A stretch of 64,000 bases of DNA. Source: Streptomyces sp. NBC_00582 (lineage in GTDB: Bacteria; Actinomycetota; Actinomycetes; Streptomycetales; Streptomycetaceae). The stretch is taken from NCBI RefSeq assembly GCF_036345155.1, contig NZ_CP107772.1, forward strand, positions 310,001-374,000, in the 5' to 3' direction. Numbering within the stretch: the first letter of the stretch is position 1; each line of letters starts with the position of its first letter. Position numbers and translations under genes: made by a program. The notes below the pieces were generated by a model, which saw nothing but the letters and a program-made list of their open reading frames with translations, had not been told where the DNA came from and did not search any database. Below are positions 25,521-36,000 of this stretch, one piece after another.

Positions 25521-25951
25521 CAGGTGAGGAGGGCGGCACGTGCTGTTCGGCGGCCCGGGGGGCGAGGATGCGCAGCCGTTCATTGGTGTGGCTTGTGAGG
25601 TCTCAGGAAATACTTGACCATTTGTGCTCTGGACATGGGTGACAGGTTTGGCTGAACGTCCGGCAACTCCAGTCCCCGCTGAGGCAGGGGTGCTTCGCTC
25701 TCGCACTGCGCTCACTGTCGCCGAGGACGGACCGCGCTGTCTTCGGCCCAAGGCGCTCGACGGCAGGGTGGTGCTCGCCGCGGGAGGAGCCGGGGCGGGG
25801 GCATGCGGTGATCCAACCCGCCTGATGGGTCGGCGCCACCGTGAGCGGCACGATCAGCGTCCCGAAGAAGGCCCGGCCGGCCGTCGCCGGCGGCGCACAC
25901 CACGTGATCAAGCTCATCGGCCGCGACCGGCGCAGAGCACCGGAGACAGGC
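25521..25951. other. Intergenic region, no gene recognised
   Basis: Open frames on both strands here lack starts and family features. The stretch lies between the decayed xdhC and the converging LacI regulator. Nothing else could be assigned. Confidence 0.4.
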
Positions 25952-26971
25952 TCAGGTCGATTCGCGCACGACGAGGCGGCAGGGAACGGTGTGCAGGCCG
26001 GGCTGCGGCTCGGATTCGATGGCGTCCAGCAGCCGCAGGGCGGCCTGCCGGCCAATCTCGGCGAGGTCTGTGTCGATCGTGGTGAGGGGCGGACGGCAGG
26101 CCAGGGCCATGATGTCCCAGTTGTCGTAGCCCACGATCGCGACCCTGCCGGGAACGTCATGCCCGTTCTCGCGCAGTGCGTCGGCGACCCCCCTGGCGAT
26201 CTGGTCGTTGCCGCAGAAGAAGGCGTCCGTGTCGGGCGCGGTCCGCAGGACTGCTTCGGCCGCGCGGCGCCCCCATGCCTCGCTCCACTCACCGAAGTGG
26301 ACCCGGCCGGTGGCGAGTTCCAGCGAGGAGCGTGTGAGCAACTCGACGGTGTGGTGGGCGCGGTCGCGGGCGGCCGCGTGGTGCGCCGGCCCTGTGACGT
26401 GCGCGATCCGGGTGCGGCCGGTCGCCAGCAGATGCTCGACGGCCAGGTGTGCGCCGCTCCGGTCGTCGGACACGACGGAGATGTCCTGCGGGTCGGTGGA
26501 CGGCGAGAGGGCGTAGACCGTCGGTATCGGCTCGATCCCCTTCAGGGGCGGACGTGGGTCGGTGCGCCGGCCGGTCACGATGATGCCGTCCACGCGGCGG
26601 TCCATGAGGTTGCGCAGGTGGTGCTGCTCGCGGATGGAGTCACCGCGGGTGTCGCACAGCAGCACGGAGATCTTCCCGGCGCCGAGCGCGTCCTCGGCGC
26701 CGAGAAGGACGGGCGTGCTGAAGCGGCCGATGCCGTCCGTCGTCATCAGGCCGACGGTCCAGCTGCGGCCGGTGTGCAGGCTCTGCGCATGCTGGTTGGG
26801 CCGGAAATCGAGCTCCTCTACGGCGGCCAGGACGCGCTGCCGGGTCTCGGGCCGCATCCTGCCACTGCCGTTCAGCGCTTTCGAGGCCGTCCCGACGCTG
26901 ACGCCGGCCAGCTTGGCAACGTCGGCGAGCTTTGCCCGCCCGGTTGGGGGAGATCCTGGAACGGCGGTCAC
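25952..26971 (-). CDS. LacI-family transcriptional regulator
   Basis: A 339-aa repressor. The N-terminal helix-turn-helix and hinge read KLADVAKLAGVSVGTASKAL and RPNQHAQSLHTGRSWTVGLM. The periplasmic-binding-like domain contains FFCGNDQIARGVADAL and GYDNWDIMALACRPPLTTID. It is divergent from the GH127 and sugar-importer genes and probably represses them until arabinose or an oligosaccharide is present. The GTG at 26971 is chosen, with AGGAAAAGGG just upstream. Confidence 0.92.
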   Translation of the reverse strand: MTAVPGSPPTGRAKLADVAKLAGVSVGTASKALNGSGRMRPETRQRVLAAVEELDFRPNQHAQSLHTGRSWTVGLMTTDGIGRFSTPVLLGAEDALGAGKISVLLCDTRGDSIREQHHLRNLMDRRVDGIIVTGRRTDPRPPLKGIEPIPTVYALSPSTDPQDISVVSDDRSGAHLAVEHLLATGRTRIAHVTGPAHHAAARDRAHHTVELLTRSSLELATGRVHFGEWSEAWGRRAAEAVLRTAPDTDAFFCGNDQIARGVADALRENGHDVPGRVAIVGYDNWDIMALACRPPLTTIDTDLAEIGRQAALRLLDAIESEPQPGLHTVPCRLVVREST

Positions 26972-27111
26972 GCGCAACCCTTTTCCTATATGGACTCGGC
27001 ACGTACATCCTGACATCGTTCGCGGCAGCTGGCCAGCTCCGACTGCGACGCCGCAAATACTTGTGCGTACCTCTTGACTCGCGCTCTCCCCCTTTCTACC
27101 TTTCGGGACAG

Positions 27112-27124
27112 AAAAACGTTTGCT
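27112..27124. promoter_or_regulatory. Candidate LacI operator
   Basis: AAAAACGTTTGCT contains the perfect palindrome AAACGTTT (27114-27121), the typical core of LacI-family operators with a central CG. It lies in the 263-bp divergent region between the regulator and GH127. Confidence 0.5.
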
Positions 27125-27234
27125 CAAGCGGGTCCGAGAGGCGGAGCACCGCCTGTCTGAATCCTGGGATGCCGCGACGTCCTCCATGCGCCGGACCCTG
27201 GATCCGCTTTTCCCCTCTACCTCTCCGGAGAACC

Positions 27235-29229
27235 ATGCCCCGCCCACGTTCCGCCGTGCCCTCCTCCACGTCCTCGGCCCCGTCCGAGCAGGAAGGCACC
27301 ACCAAGGGCCCGGTCCGTCAGGGCCCGGGCGCCAAGGCCGCGCTCGCCCCTGCCGCCGTCGAGGTGCGCGGCGGTTTCTGGGACACCCGCCGCGAGGTGA
27401 ACGCGCGTACCTCCATCCCGCAGGGTCCCGGTCTGCTGGAGTCCGCGGGCAATCTGCACAACCTGCGGCTGGCGGCGGGCGCGGCCGAGGGTGAGTTCCA
27501 GGGCGCGTACCCGTTCGTGGACACGGACGTCTACAAGTGGCTGGAGGCCGCCTCTTGGCAACTCGCCCAGCAGGCGCCCGAGGCGGACAGCCCACTCGCG
27601 GCCGACGTGGAGCGCATCGTCTCCCTCGTCGCCGGCGCGCAGCAGCCCGACGGCTACCTGAACACGTGGTTCCAGCTGACCAAGGGCGGCGAGCGCTACC
27701 GGGACCTGCGCTGGGGCCACGAGCTGTACTGCGCGGGCCATCTGATCCAGGCGGCCGTCGCCCACCACAGGGCCACCGGAAACAGCGAACTCCTCGACGT
27801 CGCCGTGAAGTTCGCCGACCACATCGACTCGGTCTTCGGCCCGCCCGGCAGCAGCAAGCCCATCGACGGCATCGATGGCCACCCCGAGGTCGAGACCGCG
27901 CTGGTCGAGCTGTACCGGGAGACCGGCGAGCTCCGTTACCTCGACCTCGCCGGCTACTTCGTCGACCGCTTCGGCCACGGCCTGCTGGGCGGCGAGGCGT
28001 ACTGCCAGGACCGCGTCCCGGTGCGCGAGGCGACGAACGTCGAGGGCCACGCCGTACGCCAGTTGTACCTGCTGGCCGCCGCCACCGACCTCGCCACCGA
28101 GACCGGCGAGGCCGAACTCAGGTCTGCCGCCGAGCGGTTGTGGCACGCCATGACCACCACCAAGACCCACATCACCGGCGGCCTCGGCGCGCACCACGAC
28201 GAGGAGGACTTCGGCGACCCGTACGAACTCCCCAATGAGCGCGCCTACTGCGAGACCTGCGCTGCCATCGCCTCCGTGCAGTGGAGCTGGCGCATGGCCC
28301 TGCTGACCGGCGAGGCCCGCTACTCGGACCTGATCGAACGCACCCTGTTCAACGGCTTCCTGGCAGGTGTCTCACTGGACGGCGAGCGCTGGCTGTACGT
28401 CAACCCGCTCCAGGTCCGCGACGGGCACACCGACCCCGGCGGCGACCAGTCGGCCCGCCGCACCCGCTGGTTCCGCTGCGCCTGCTGCCCGCCCAACGTG
28501 ATGCGGCTGCTGGCCTCCCTGGAGCACTACCTCGCCACGAGCGACGCCGGCGGCCTGCAGATCCACCAGTACGTCACTGGCCGCTACACCGGCGACCTCG
28601 ACGGGGCCCTGGTCGTGGTGAGCGCCGAGACTGACTACCCCTGGCAGGGCAAGATCAGCCTGACCGTCGAGGAGACCCCGGCCGACCGGCCCTGGACGCT
28701 GTCCCTGCGCATCCCGCAGTGGTGCGGCGACTATCGGGTGCGCGCCGGAGACATGGTGTACGACCAGAGCGACGCGCCCGTCACCGACGGCTGGCTGCGG
28801 CTGGAGCGCACCTGGGCGCCCGGCGACCGAGTCGTCCTCGAACTCGTCCTCGAGCCTCGCCTCACCGCCGCCGACCCCCGCGTGGACGCCGTACGTGGCT
28901 GCGTGGCGATCGAGCGCGGACCGCTCGTGTACTGCCTGGAAGGGGTCGACCACCCGGGCGGGGGTCTGGACGACATGGTGCTCGACACCACCCGCCCGCT
29001 CGCCGTGAAGCACCGCCCGGACCTGCTCGGCGGTGTCACCACCGTCGTGGCCGCCGGGCACCGCCGGCACATTCCCAACGAGGGCTGGTGGCCGTACCGG
29101 ACCGCCCACACCACCGGCAGCACCGACGCCCCGCCAGCCGGCGAGCCCCTCGAACTGACCGCGATCCCCTACTACGCGTGGGCCAACCGCCAGGACGGCA
29201 GCATGCGCGTCTGGCTGCCCACCTCCTGA
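27235..29229 (+). CDS. Glycoside hydrolase family 127 (beta-L-arabinofuranosidase-like)
   Basis: A 664-aa protein with the GH127 (former DUF1680) layout: FWDTRREVNARTSIP near the start, an (alpha/alpha)6 barrel with QQPDGYLNTWF, the conserved TGGLGAHHDEEDFG loop, NERAYCETCAAI with the metal-binding Glu and Cys, and FRCACCPPNVMRLLAS with the Cys pair. In characterised members a Cys acts as nucleophile and a Cys/Glu cluster binds zinc. There is no signal peptide, so it acts inside the cell on imported arabinosides. It is the first gene of the importer operon. Confidence 0.92.
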   Translation: MPRPRSAVPSSTSSAPSEQEGTTKGPVRQGPGAKAALAPAAVEVRGGFWDTRREVNARTSIPQGPGLLESAGNLHNLRLAAGAAEGEFQGAYPFVDTDVYKWLEAASWQLAQQAPEADSPLAADVERIVSLVAGAQQPDGYLNTWFQLTKGGERYRDLRWGHELYCAGHLIQAAVAHHRATGNSELLDVAVKFADHIDSVFGPPGSSKPIDGIDGHPEVETALVELYRETGELRYLDLAGYFVDRFGHGLLGGEAYCQDRVPVREATNVEGHAVRQLYLLAAATDLATETGEAELRSAAERLWHAMTTTKTHITGGLGAHHDEEDFGDPYELPNERAYCETCAAIASVQWSWRMALLTGEARYSDLIERTLFNGFLAGVSLDGERWLYVNPLQVRDGHTDPGGDQSARRTRWFRCACCPPNVMRLLASLEHYLATSDAGGLQIHQYVTGRYTGDLDGALVVVSAETDYPWQGKISLTVEETPADRPWTLSLRIPQWCGDYRVRAGDMVYDQSDAPVTDGWLRLERTWAPGDRVVLELVLEPRLTAADPRVDAVRGCVAIERGPLVYCLEGVDHPGGGLDDMVLDTTRPLAVKHRPDLLGGVTTVVAAGHRRHIPNEGWWPYRTAHTTGSTDAPPAGEPLELTAIPYYAWANRQDGSMRVWLPTS

Positions 29230-29311
29230 ACCCCCCGCGTCGCCCCGCATCCCGCCGCATCCCTTCTCTCCTACCGCTCGCCATGAGCCTGCCCAAGACA
29301 ACGAGGTCACC

Positions 29312-30562
29312 GTGAGAAACACCCGCCGCACCCTGATCGCCGCCATAGCCGCCGTAGGTGCGCTCACCTCCGTCGCCGCCTGCGGAGGCGGTTCCGACTC
29401 CTCCGCCTCCGGGTCCGGCAAGGCCGGCGGGACCTACACCTTCTGGGACCCGTACCCGCAGTTCGACGCCTACTCGGCGTGGGGCAAGCTCGTCACCAAG
29501 TGCGGTACCGACGCCGGCGTCAAGATCAAGCGCACCGGCATGGACACCACGGATCTGGGCAACAAGGCGCTGCTCGCCGCCCAGCAGGGCAACGCGCCCG
29601 ACGTGATGATGGTGGACAACCCGGTCGTGTCCACGCTGGTGGAGGCGGGGATCCTCAACAAGACGAGTGACCTCGGCCTGGACACGAAGTCGATCCAGAA
29701 GAACATCCTCGGCGCGGGCACCATTGACGGCTCCGCCTACGGTGTGCCGATCGGCGCCAACACACTCGCTCTCTACTACAACAAGAACGTGCTGTCCGCG
29801 GCGAAGGTCGACCCGGCCTCCATCAAGGACTGGGCCTCGCTGACGGCGGCCCTGAAGAAGGTCAAGGCGGCCGGGAAGAAGGGCATCACGTTCTCCGCGA
29901 TCAACACCGAGGAGGGCAGCTTCCAGTTCCTGCCGTGGTTCTGGGGTGCCGGCGGTGACCTCACCAAGCTCAACTCAGCGAAGGGCGTGGCCGCGCTGTC
30001 CCTGTGGAAGCAGTGGGTCGACGCCGGGTACGCACCCAAGGACGTCCTCCAAAACACCCAGACCACCAGCTGGCAGGAGTTCGCCACCGGCGACTACGCG
30101 TTCGGCGAGAACGGCACCTGGCAGCTCGGAAACGCGGAGAAGGCCGGCTTCGGCTATGGCGTCATCAGCATCCCCGGGCAGAGCGGCGGATCGGCGCCGG
30201 TGCCGACCGGCGGCGAGTTCGTCACGGTCCCGGTGCAGAAGGACAGTGGACGGTACGACGTCAGCAAGAAGATCGTCACCTGTCTGACCAGCTCCGCCAA
30301 CCTGCTGTCGACGGACACGGCTCTGGCCTACGTCGCCCCCACGGCGGCGGTGCAGGCCGAGCAGGTCAAGGCGAACCCCAAGCTGAAGCCGTGGGTCGAC
30401 GCGGTGGCCGCAGCGCGTGGTCGCACCAGCGGCGGTCTGGGCACCAAGTACCCGACGATCTCTCAGCCGATGTGGGGCGCAGTCCAGGGCGCCCTGTCCG
30501 GCGGCAAGAGCCCCCAGGCCGCTCTCGACGCCGCACAGACGGCCGCCGGCAAGGGCAACTGA
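29312..30562 (+). CDS. Sugar ABC transporter substrate-binding lipoprotein
   Basis: A 416-aa family 1 extracellular solute-binding protein. The signal peptide ends at the lipobox SVAACGGG. The mature protein has the MalE-like PLALYYNK-type strand (NTLALYYNKNVL) and the central SWQEFATGDYAFGENGTWQL segment. It delivers sugar, probably arabino-oligosaccharides, to the two permeases encoded next. The start is GTG 29312. The ATPase is not encoded here; such systems often share the MsiK ATPase. Confidence 0.92.
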   Translation: MRNTRRTLIAAIAAVGALTSVAACGGGSDSSASGSGKAGGTYTFWDPYPQFDAYSAWGKLVTKCGTDAGVKIKRTGMDTTDLGNKALLAAQQGNAPDVMMVDNPVVSTLVEAGILNKTSDLGLDTKSIQKNILGAGTIDGSAYGVPIGANTLALYYNKNVLSAAKVDPASIKDWASLTAALKKVKAAGKKGITFSAINTEEGSFQFLPWFWGAGGDLTKLNSAKGVAALSLWKQWVDAGYAPKDVLQNTQTTSWQEFATGDYAFGENGTWQLGNAEKAGFGYGVISIPGQSGGSAPVPTGGEFVTVPVQKDSGRYDVSKKIVTCLTSSANLLSTDTALAYVAPTAAVQAEQVKANPKLKPWVDAVAAARGRTSGGLGTKYPTISQPMWGAVQGALSGGKSPQAALDAAQTAAGKGN

Positions 30563-30676
30563 CACTCGACGCCCTCGTGGCACGCCCCGGGGCTCTTCCT
30601 CCGGCAACCGCATGGCACCCGCAAGGGCCCGCCACCGCCGCCGCCCCGGGCGCGCCGCTCGCATTCAGGAGTTCGT

Positions 30677-31660
30677 ATGACCATCGCCCGCGTCGACCGC
30701 CGCTCCCAGCGGTCTCCGGTCAGGTCCGGGGCGACCGGCACCACCGACCCGACGGACGTGTTGGCGCTCCGGCGCCGCCAGCGCCGCAAGAGCCGGCTGA
30801 CCGCACTGGCGTTCCTCGCGCCGCTGGCCCTCTACCTTGCCGCGTTCTACGTCTATCCGCTCTACCGCAACCTCGACCTGAGCCTGCGCGACTACACCGT
30901 CCGGTCGTTCGTGGCGGGCGATGCGCCGTTCTCCGGGTTGGACAACTTCCGGACCGTCCTCGACGATCCCACGTTCGGCCCGGCCCTACGCCACACCATG
31001 ATCTTCACCTTCGTGTCGATCGCGTTCCAGTACGCGGCCGGGCTCGCCCTCGCGGTCTTCTTCAACCGGCACTTCCGGCTGGCCGGCACCCTCAGAGCGC
31101 TGTTCCTGATTCCCTGGCTGCTCCCGCTGATCGTGTCGGCCTCCACCTGGTCGTGGATGTTCAACAGCGAGTCCGGCGTCATCAACTACGCCCTCCACCT
31201 GGTGGGCGTCTCCCCGGTCGACTGGCTCACCTCGCCCGATTGGGCGCTGACCTCGGTCGTGATCGCCAACATCTGGATCGGCATCCCGTTCAACCTGGTC
31301 ATCCTCTACAGCGGTCTGCAGAACATCCCGGGCGAGCTGTACGAGGCCGCCTCCCTGGACGGGGCGAGCACCTGGCAGCAGTTCCGCCGGATCACCTTCC
31401 CGCTGCTGCGCCCGGTCTCGGCGATCACCCTGCTGCTCGGACTCGTCTACACCCTCAAGGTGTTCGACCTGATCTGGATCATGACCAAGGGCGGCCCCAG
31501 CGACGCCTCGTCCACCCTGGCGACCTGGTCCTACCAGCTCGGCTTCGGAACGCTCCTGCCGAAGTTCGGCCCCGGGGCCGCCGTCGGCAACATCCTCATC
31601 CTCATCGCCCTCGCTTTCGGGCTGCTGTACATCCGCGTCCAGAGGAGGCAGGAAGCATGA
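30677..31660 (+). CDS. Sugar ABC transporter permease (MalF-like)
   Basis: A 327-aa inner-membrane permease with about six transmembrane helices and the EAA loop EAASLDGASTWQQFRRITFPLL. It begins with a charged cytoplasmic tail of about 35 residues. The stop overlaps the next permease start (ATGA). Confidence 0.93.
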   Translation: MTIARVDRRSQRSPVRSGATGTTDPTDVLALRRRQRRKSRLTALAFLAPLALYLAAFYVYPLYRNLDLSLRDYTVRSFVAGDAPFSGLDNFRTVLDDPTFGPALRHTMIFTFVSIAFQYAAGLALAVFFNRHFRLAGTLRALFLIPWLLPLIVSASTWSWMFNSESGVINYALHLVGVSPVDWLTSPDWALTSVVIANIWIGIPFNLVILYSGLQNIPGELYEAASLDGASTWQQFRRITFPLLRPVSAITLLLGLVYTLKVFDLIWIMTKGGPSDASSTLATWSYQLGFGTLLPKFGPGAAVGNILILIALAFGLLYIRVQRRQEA

Positions 31661-32490
31661 CCGCCCACCACGGCTCCGCCCGGCGCTCGCGCCTCTACAC
31701 CACCGTCGGCGTCCTGCTCACCGCCGTGATGCTGTTCCCGGTGTACTGGATGCTGAACGTGTCCCTCACTCCGCAGCAGGACATGCGAAAGAGCCCGCCC
31801 GACCTGCTGCCCCTGCACCCCACCTTCGAGGGCTACCGCGCCGTCCTCGACGACCAGATGCCCTACCTGGGCACCAGCCTGCTCATCGGCCTGGGCACCG
31901 TCGTCCTGACCCTTCTGCTCGCCGCCCCGGCCGGCTTCGCGCTGGCCAAGCTCCGGCCCTTCGGCGGGGGGGTGCTCGGCCTGTTCCTGCTGGTCGCCCA
32001 GATGATCCCCGGGATCGTCATGGCGATGGGCTTCTACGGCATCTTCCTGGACCTCGGTCTGCTCAACTCCTGGTGGGGGCTGATCATCGCCGACTCCACC
32101 ATCGCCGTGCCCTTCGGCGTCATGATCTTCACCGCGTTCATGTCCGGCATCCCCGGCGAACTCATTGCCGCGGCCCGCATAGACGGCGCCGGAACGTTCC
32201 GCACCTTCCGGTCCGTCGTCCTGCCGGTCAGCCGCAACGCGATCGTCACCGTCTCCCTGTTCAGCTTCCTGTGGGCCTGGTCCGACTTCGTCTTCGCCAA
32301 CACCCTCGACAGCGGCGGCGACCTCAGGCCGATCACCCTCGGCATCTACCACTACATCGGCAACAACAACCAGGAGTGGAACGCGATCATGGCCACCGCC
32401 GTCGTCGCGTCTTTGCCCGCGGCGGTGCTGCTCATCCTCGCCCAGCGCTACGTGGCCGCGGGCGTCACCGCGGGCGCGGTCAAGGACTGA
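31657..32490 (+). CDS. Sugar ABC transporter permease (MalG-like)
   Basis: A 277-aa partner permease. The EAA loop reads AARIDGAGTFRTFRSVVLPV, in the position typical of MalG. It is translationally coupled to the upstream permease and completes the channel. An MsiK-type ATPase elsewhere in the genome would energise it. Confidence 0.93.
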   Translation: MTAHHGSARRSRLYTTVGVLLTAVMLFPVYWMLNVSLTPQQDMRKSPPDLLPLHPTFEGYRAVLDDQMPYLGTSLLIGLGTVVLTLLLAAPAGFALAKLRPFGGGVLGLFLLVAQMIPGIVMAMGFYGIFLDLGLLNSWWGLIIADSTIAVPFGVMIFTAFMSGIPGELIAAARIDGAGTFRTFRSVVLPVSRNAIVTVSLFSFLWAWSDFVFANTLDSGGDLRPITLGIYHYIGNNNQEWNAIMATAVVASLPAAVLLILAQRYVAAGVTAGAVKD

Positions 32491-32680
32491 TCCACGATGC
32501 CGGCCGCCCCTGGCCCACCGGCTGGGCGGGGCCGCGCTCCACCGTGCCCCGCCCGCACTCCACAGCCGGCTGTCACCCGTCACCTGATTCCAAGATCTCC
32601 CGCAACCGGTTGGCCGGTCCCCGAGCCGCCCTCCCGCACCGGGCTCCGCAAGTCCCCATCAATCCTCAGGAGAGCCGCTG

Positions 32681-34450
32681 ATGTCATACCTGAGCCCCCG
32701 TCACCGCTACAGAGTCCGCCCAGGACGAGCCACCGCCGTCGCCGCGGCCACGGCCCTGGCCGCCACCGCCGCCGTCCTGACGGGCGGATCCGCGCAGGCC
32801 GCCCCCACCTCGTCCACCACTCTGGTCGTCAACGCCGCCCAGACCCTCCGCCCGGTCACCCACGTCGGCACCGGCAGCCTGTACGGACTTGCCTCCGACA
32901 ACACCCCCTCCGACAGTCTGACCAACGCACTGAAGCCCAACACCTTCGTGCAGATGGCCCCCGGCGGCTCCCAGCTGCCCAATGGCGAGCCCGCTCCCGC
33001 TGGCGACGCCCTGGTCGTAGCCCCCAAGGCCGCCCGCGCCGGGGCGAAGGTCGTCGCCCGCATGCCCGACTGGTACCCGGACTTCCCCTACAAGTGGGTC
33101 AGCATGAGCGACTGGCTGTCCGCCGTGGACCAGCAGATCGCCGCCGTGAAGGCCTCCGGCGTCACTAACATCTCCGCGTGGGCGATCTGGAACGAGCCCG
33201 ACCTGAACTGGGACACCGCCAAAGCCGGTCCCTTCGACACCGCCTGGAGCACCACCTACAAGGAGATCCGCTCCAAGGACACCACCACCGCCATCCAGGG
33301 CCCCAGCTTCGGCAGCTACACCCACGCCAAGATGCAGACGTTCCTCCAGGACGCCATCGCCAACAACGCCGTCCCCGACGTCATCGCCTGGCACGAGCTG
33401 CAGACCAGCGCGAACATCGCCTCGCACATCTCCGACTACCGCGCCCTCGAGTCCAGCCTCGGCCTGAGCCCCCGCCCGATCGACATCGAGGAGTACGGCA
33501 CGCCTGCCCAGATGGGCAACTCCGGCGCCCTCATCGGCTACGCCGCCAAGTTCGAGCGGGCCGGCGTCCGCGACGCCGAGCTCGCCTTCTGGAACCACTA
33601 CGGCACCCTCGGCGACACCCTGACCGACACCGGCGGATCGCCCAACGGCTCGTACTACACGTACAAGTGGTACGGCGACATGTCCGGCAACATGCTGGTC
33701 ACCACACCTCCCGCCCAGACAGGCATCGACGGTCTCGCCTCGCTGAACAGCGCGGGCAACCAGATCAGCGTCATCGCGGGCGGCTGCACCGGCTCCTGCG
33801 CGGTCACCGTCAACGGCCTGTCGTCGCTGTCAGCCTTCGGCAGCACGGTCCACGTCAAGCTCGAGTACAGCCCCGACACCGGCCGTACGAACGCCTCCCC
33901 CGGCCCGATCACCATCTCCGACGCCGACTACACCGTCTCGGGCGGCTCGATCACCGTGCCGGTGGCCATGAACGCCGCCGACGGATACCACCTGGTCATC
34001 ACCCCCAGCGGCACCAACACCTCGCTGGCCGGGCGCTACCAGATCACCAACAAGAACAGCGGTCTCGCCCTCGACACCGTGAACGCGGGCACCGCTCAGG
34101 GCACCTCGGTCGTCCAGGCCACGTCCACCAGCGGCACCGACCAGAACTGGACCCTGGTGTCGGCCGGCTCGGGCCTGTACAAGATCGTCAACCAGAAGAG
34201 CGGGCTGCTGCTCGGCATCACCAACGCGAGCACCGCCGACGGCGGCACCGCCCTGATCTGGGGTGACAACGGCACGGCCGACCACCTATGGCAGGCCATA
34301 CCAGCCCGTGACGGCTACTACAAGATCGCCAACTACAACAGTGGGCGTCTGCTGGGCGTCGACCAAATGAGCACGTCGTCGGGCGCCCAGGTCCTGCAGT
34401 GGTCCGACAACGGCACTGCCGACCACCTATGGAAGCTCACCTCTCGCTGA
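32681..34450 (+). CDS. Secreted clan-A glycosidase with C-terminal ricin-type lectin domain
   Basis: A 589-aa secreted enzyme. The signal peptide runs to about residue 41 (GSAQA-APT). The TIM-barrel part contains AWAIWNEPDLNW, where the Asn-Glu pair marks the acid/base of clan GH-A, and PIDIEEYG, whose Glu is the probable nucleophile (GH39/GH79-like, family not resolved). A beta-rich linker domain follows. The last 130 residues form a ricin B/CBM13-like lectin with repeated QxW-type ends (DQNWTLV, DHLWQAI, DHLWKLT). It probably releases sugars from plant arabinoxylan or arabinogalactan for the importer. A terminator follows. Confidence 0.85.
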   Translation: MSYLSPRHRYRVRPGRATAVAAATALAATAAVLTGGSAQAAPTSSTTLVVNAAQTLRPVTHVGTGSLYGLASDNTPSDSLTNALKPNTFVQMAPGGSQLPNGEPAPAGDALVVAPKAARAGAKVVARMPDWYPDFPYKWVSMSDWLSAVDQQIAAVKASGVTNISAWAIWNEPDLNWDTAKAGPFDTAWSTTYKEIRSKDTTTAIQGPSFGSYTHAKMQTFLQDAIANNAVPDVIAWHELQTSANIASHISDYRALESSLGLSPRPIDIEEYGTPAQMGNSGALIGYAAKFERAGVRDAELAFWNHYGTLGDTLTDTGGSPNGSYYTYKWYGDMSGNMLVTTPPAQTGIDGLASLNSAGNQISVIAGGCTGSCAVTVNGLSSLSAFGSTVHVKLEYSPDTGRTNASPGPITISDADYTVSGGSITVPVAMNAADGYHLVITPSGTNTSLAGRYQITNKNSGLALDTVNAGTAQGTSVVQATSTSGTDQNWTLVSAGSGLYKIVNQKSGLLLGITNASTADGGTALIWGDNGTADHLWQAIPARDGYYKIANYNSGRLLGVDQMSTSSGAQVLQWSDNGTADHLWKLTSR

Positions 34451-34461
34451 GGCAACCACCC

Positions 34462-34503
34462 GACGGCTCCGCGCCCGCCGAAATCGGCGGACGCGGAGCC
34501 GTC
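34462..34503 (+). terminator. Terminator hairpin after the secreted glycosidase
   Basis: GACGGCTCCGCG (34462-34473) pairs with 34492-34503. An inner CCGCCG/CGGCGG pair surrounds an AAAT loop, giving a very stable hairpin 11 bp after the stop codon. Confidence 0.85.
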
Positions 34504-34660
34504 GTCCTGCCCGGCCGATGCCTTCCCTCAGCTAGGTCTGGCATCCCTTGGTACGACCGGAGCTGCCAACCGCCTCTTCGCGCCATACGCCCACCTGGGG
34601 CTTAAATCAATGCGCAGACCGTTCTGCTGTTCACAACCGGCTCTCTCGACGCCGCCACCC

Positions 34661-35450
34661 TCACCGCCGCCGATTTCGACCCGCCCTGCCCGGACCGGCC
34701 GCTGGTCCCCACCTGGCCGGAGGACGCGGCCGTCCTTCAGGCGACCCTCGGCCTGCTGCACGATGCCTACTGCTGATGGCGAGGGCGCTGATCCCCTGAC
34801 CCTCGTCGAGGCGGTGAGGGGTCGCCGGGCCCGAGGGCAGAAGCAGGGCACGGTCGTCGCCGACGAGTAGTCGGCCGTCCGGCCGGACAGCGTTGGTGAA
34901 GCCGGCCGATGGGGTGACGGTGGCCGTTTCACGCCGGTGCCCGGTGTCCCAGACCGAGTCGCTCACCACCCCGGTGTCCGATTGGCGGGAGACACACAGG
35001 GTGTGTCCTTCGGGCCCCAGAGCGAGCGTGATGGTCGATGAGGCGGAACGGGGCAGGTTCAGGGTGGTTCGTGCCCGCTCACGGGGCAGATCCCAGACGG
35101 TGAACCGTTCTGGGGCGGCAGCGGCCGCCTGGCCTTCGGTCCTGATGGAGACGCCGTAAACCAGGGCGTCTCCGTCGGGACTGAACGCCATCAGATGCGC
35201 GGTGTCCTCTATGTCCTTCATGCTCTCCGGGGGCCGGATCGGCGCCGGTCCGGGAGGTGGGGCGCGTCGGGGACGCCAGAGTGTGCAGCAGGCGTGTGTC
35301 GCGCAGTCCGAAGGCGTAGCGGGCGCCGGAGCGTTCGGCGGTGGCAAGTGTGCGCCCGTCGGGGCTGAGCAGCACGCTGTCCATGGGGCGGCGGTGCATG
35401 CGGAGGTGACGGCCGCTACGAGGTCCAGGGAATGGACGGCACCGGCCGCC
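34661..35450 (-). pseudogene. Remnant of a WD40-repeat protein
   Basis: Minus-strand frames encode DSVLLSPDGRTLATAERSG and, in a different frame further on, DTAHLMAFSPDGDALVYGVS, each with the SPDGxxLA pattern of WD40 blades. The switch of frame near 35270, the lack of a start and the short length show a broken gene. The origin could be an nSTAND- or kinase-WD40 regulator. Confidence 0.6.
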
Positions 35451-35469
35451 AGGAAGCGCAGGACCGGGT

Positions 35470-36000
35470 GATCGGGATCCAGTCGAGGCCGCCGTCGACG
35501 TACTGGTGAAGGGCGTATCGGAATACCGGGGCGGACGGATCCGACAGCCGCCGCACCCGGATCTCGGGACCCACGACGGCCGCCAGAGAGCGTCCGTCAT
35601 CGTGATGACCTGGACGTTCATGCCGTGCTTCTGGTGTTTCTGGGAGTAGTGCGGCTCGTCGGCCCGAATGCGGTCGGCGGGAATCAGCGTCCCGTCGGCG
35701 ATGACGAAGTCGCCCTCCCCCAGGCCCACCAGGGCCTCGTGCAGGCCCGGCGCCCAGGCGGCCAGGACCTTGAGTGTCTCGTCCACGTACCGCCACGCCG
35801 TCGCCTCCGACACTTTGAACCCAGCTCCCACCTGGGCGAACGTCTCGTTCTTCCGCAGGTGGACCAGGAAGCAGGGCTTGCTTGAAGCAACCCAGCTTCC
35901 GCCACGGCGAGTTCAGTTCACGCCTTCGCGCGTAAACGAGCCAGGAGACATGCTCGACCAGCTCATGCGGGACATCGAGCATGGAAGGATACGAAACCAA
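35470..36000 (-). pseudogene. Degenerate IS5-type transposase fragment
   Basis: MVSYPSMLDVPHELVEHVSW starts at 36000. In other frames the sequence goes on with FKVSEATAWRYVDETLKVLA and DGTLIPADRIRADEPHYSQK, as in transposases of IS5-related elements common in Streptomyces. Several frameshifts and the missing C-terminal half make it non-functional. Confidence 0.7.
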
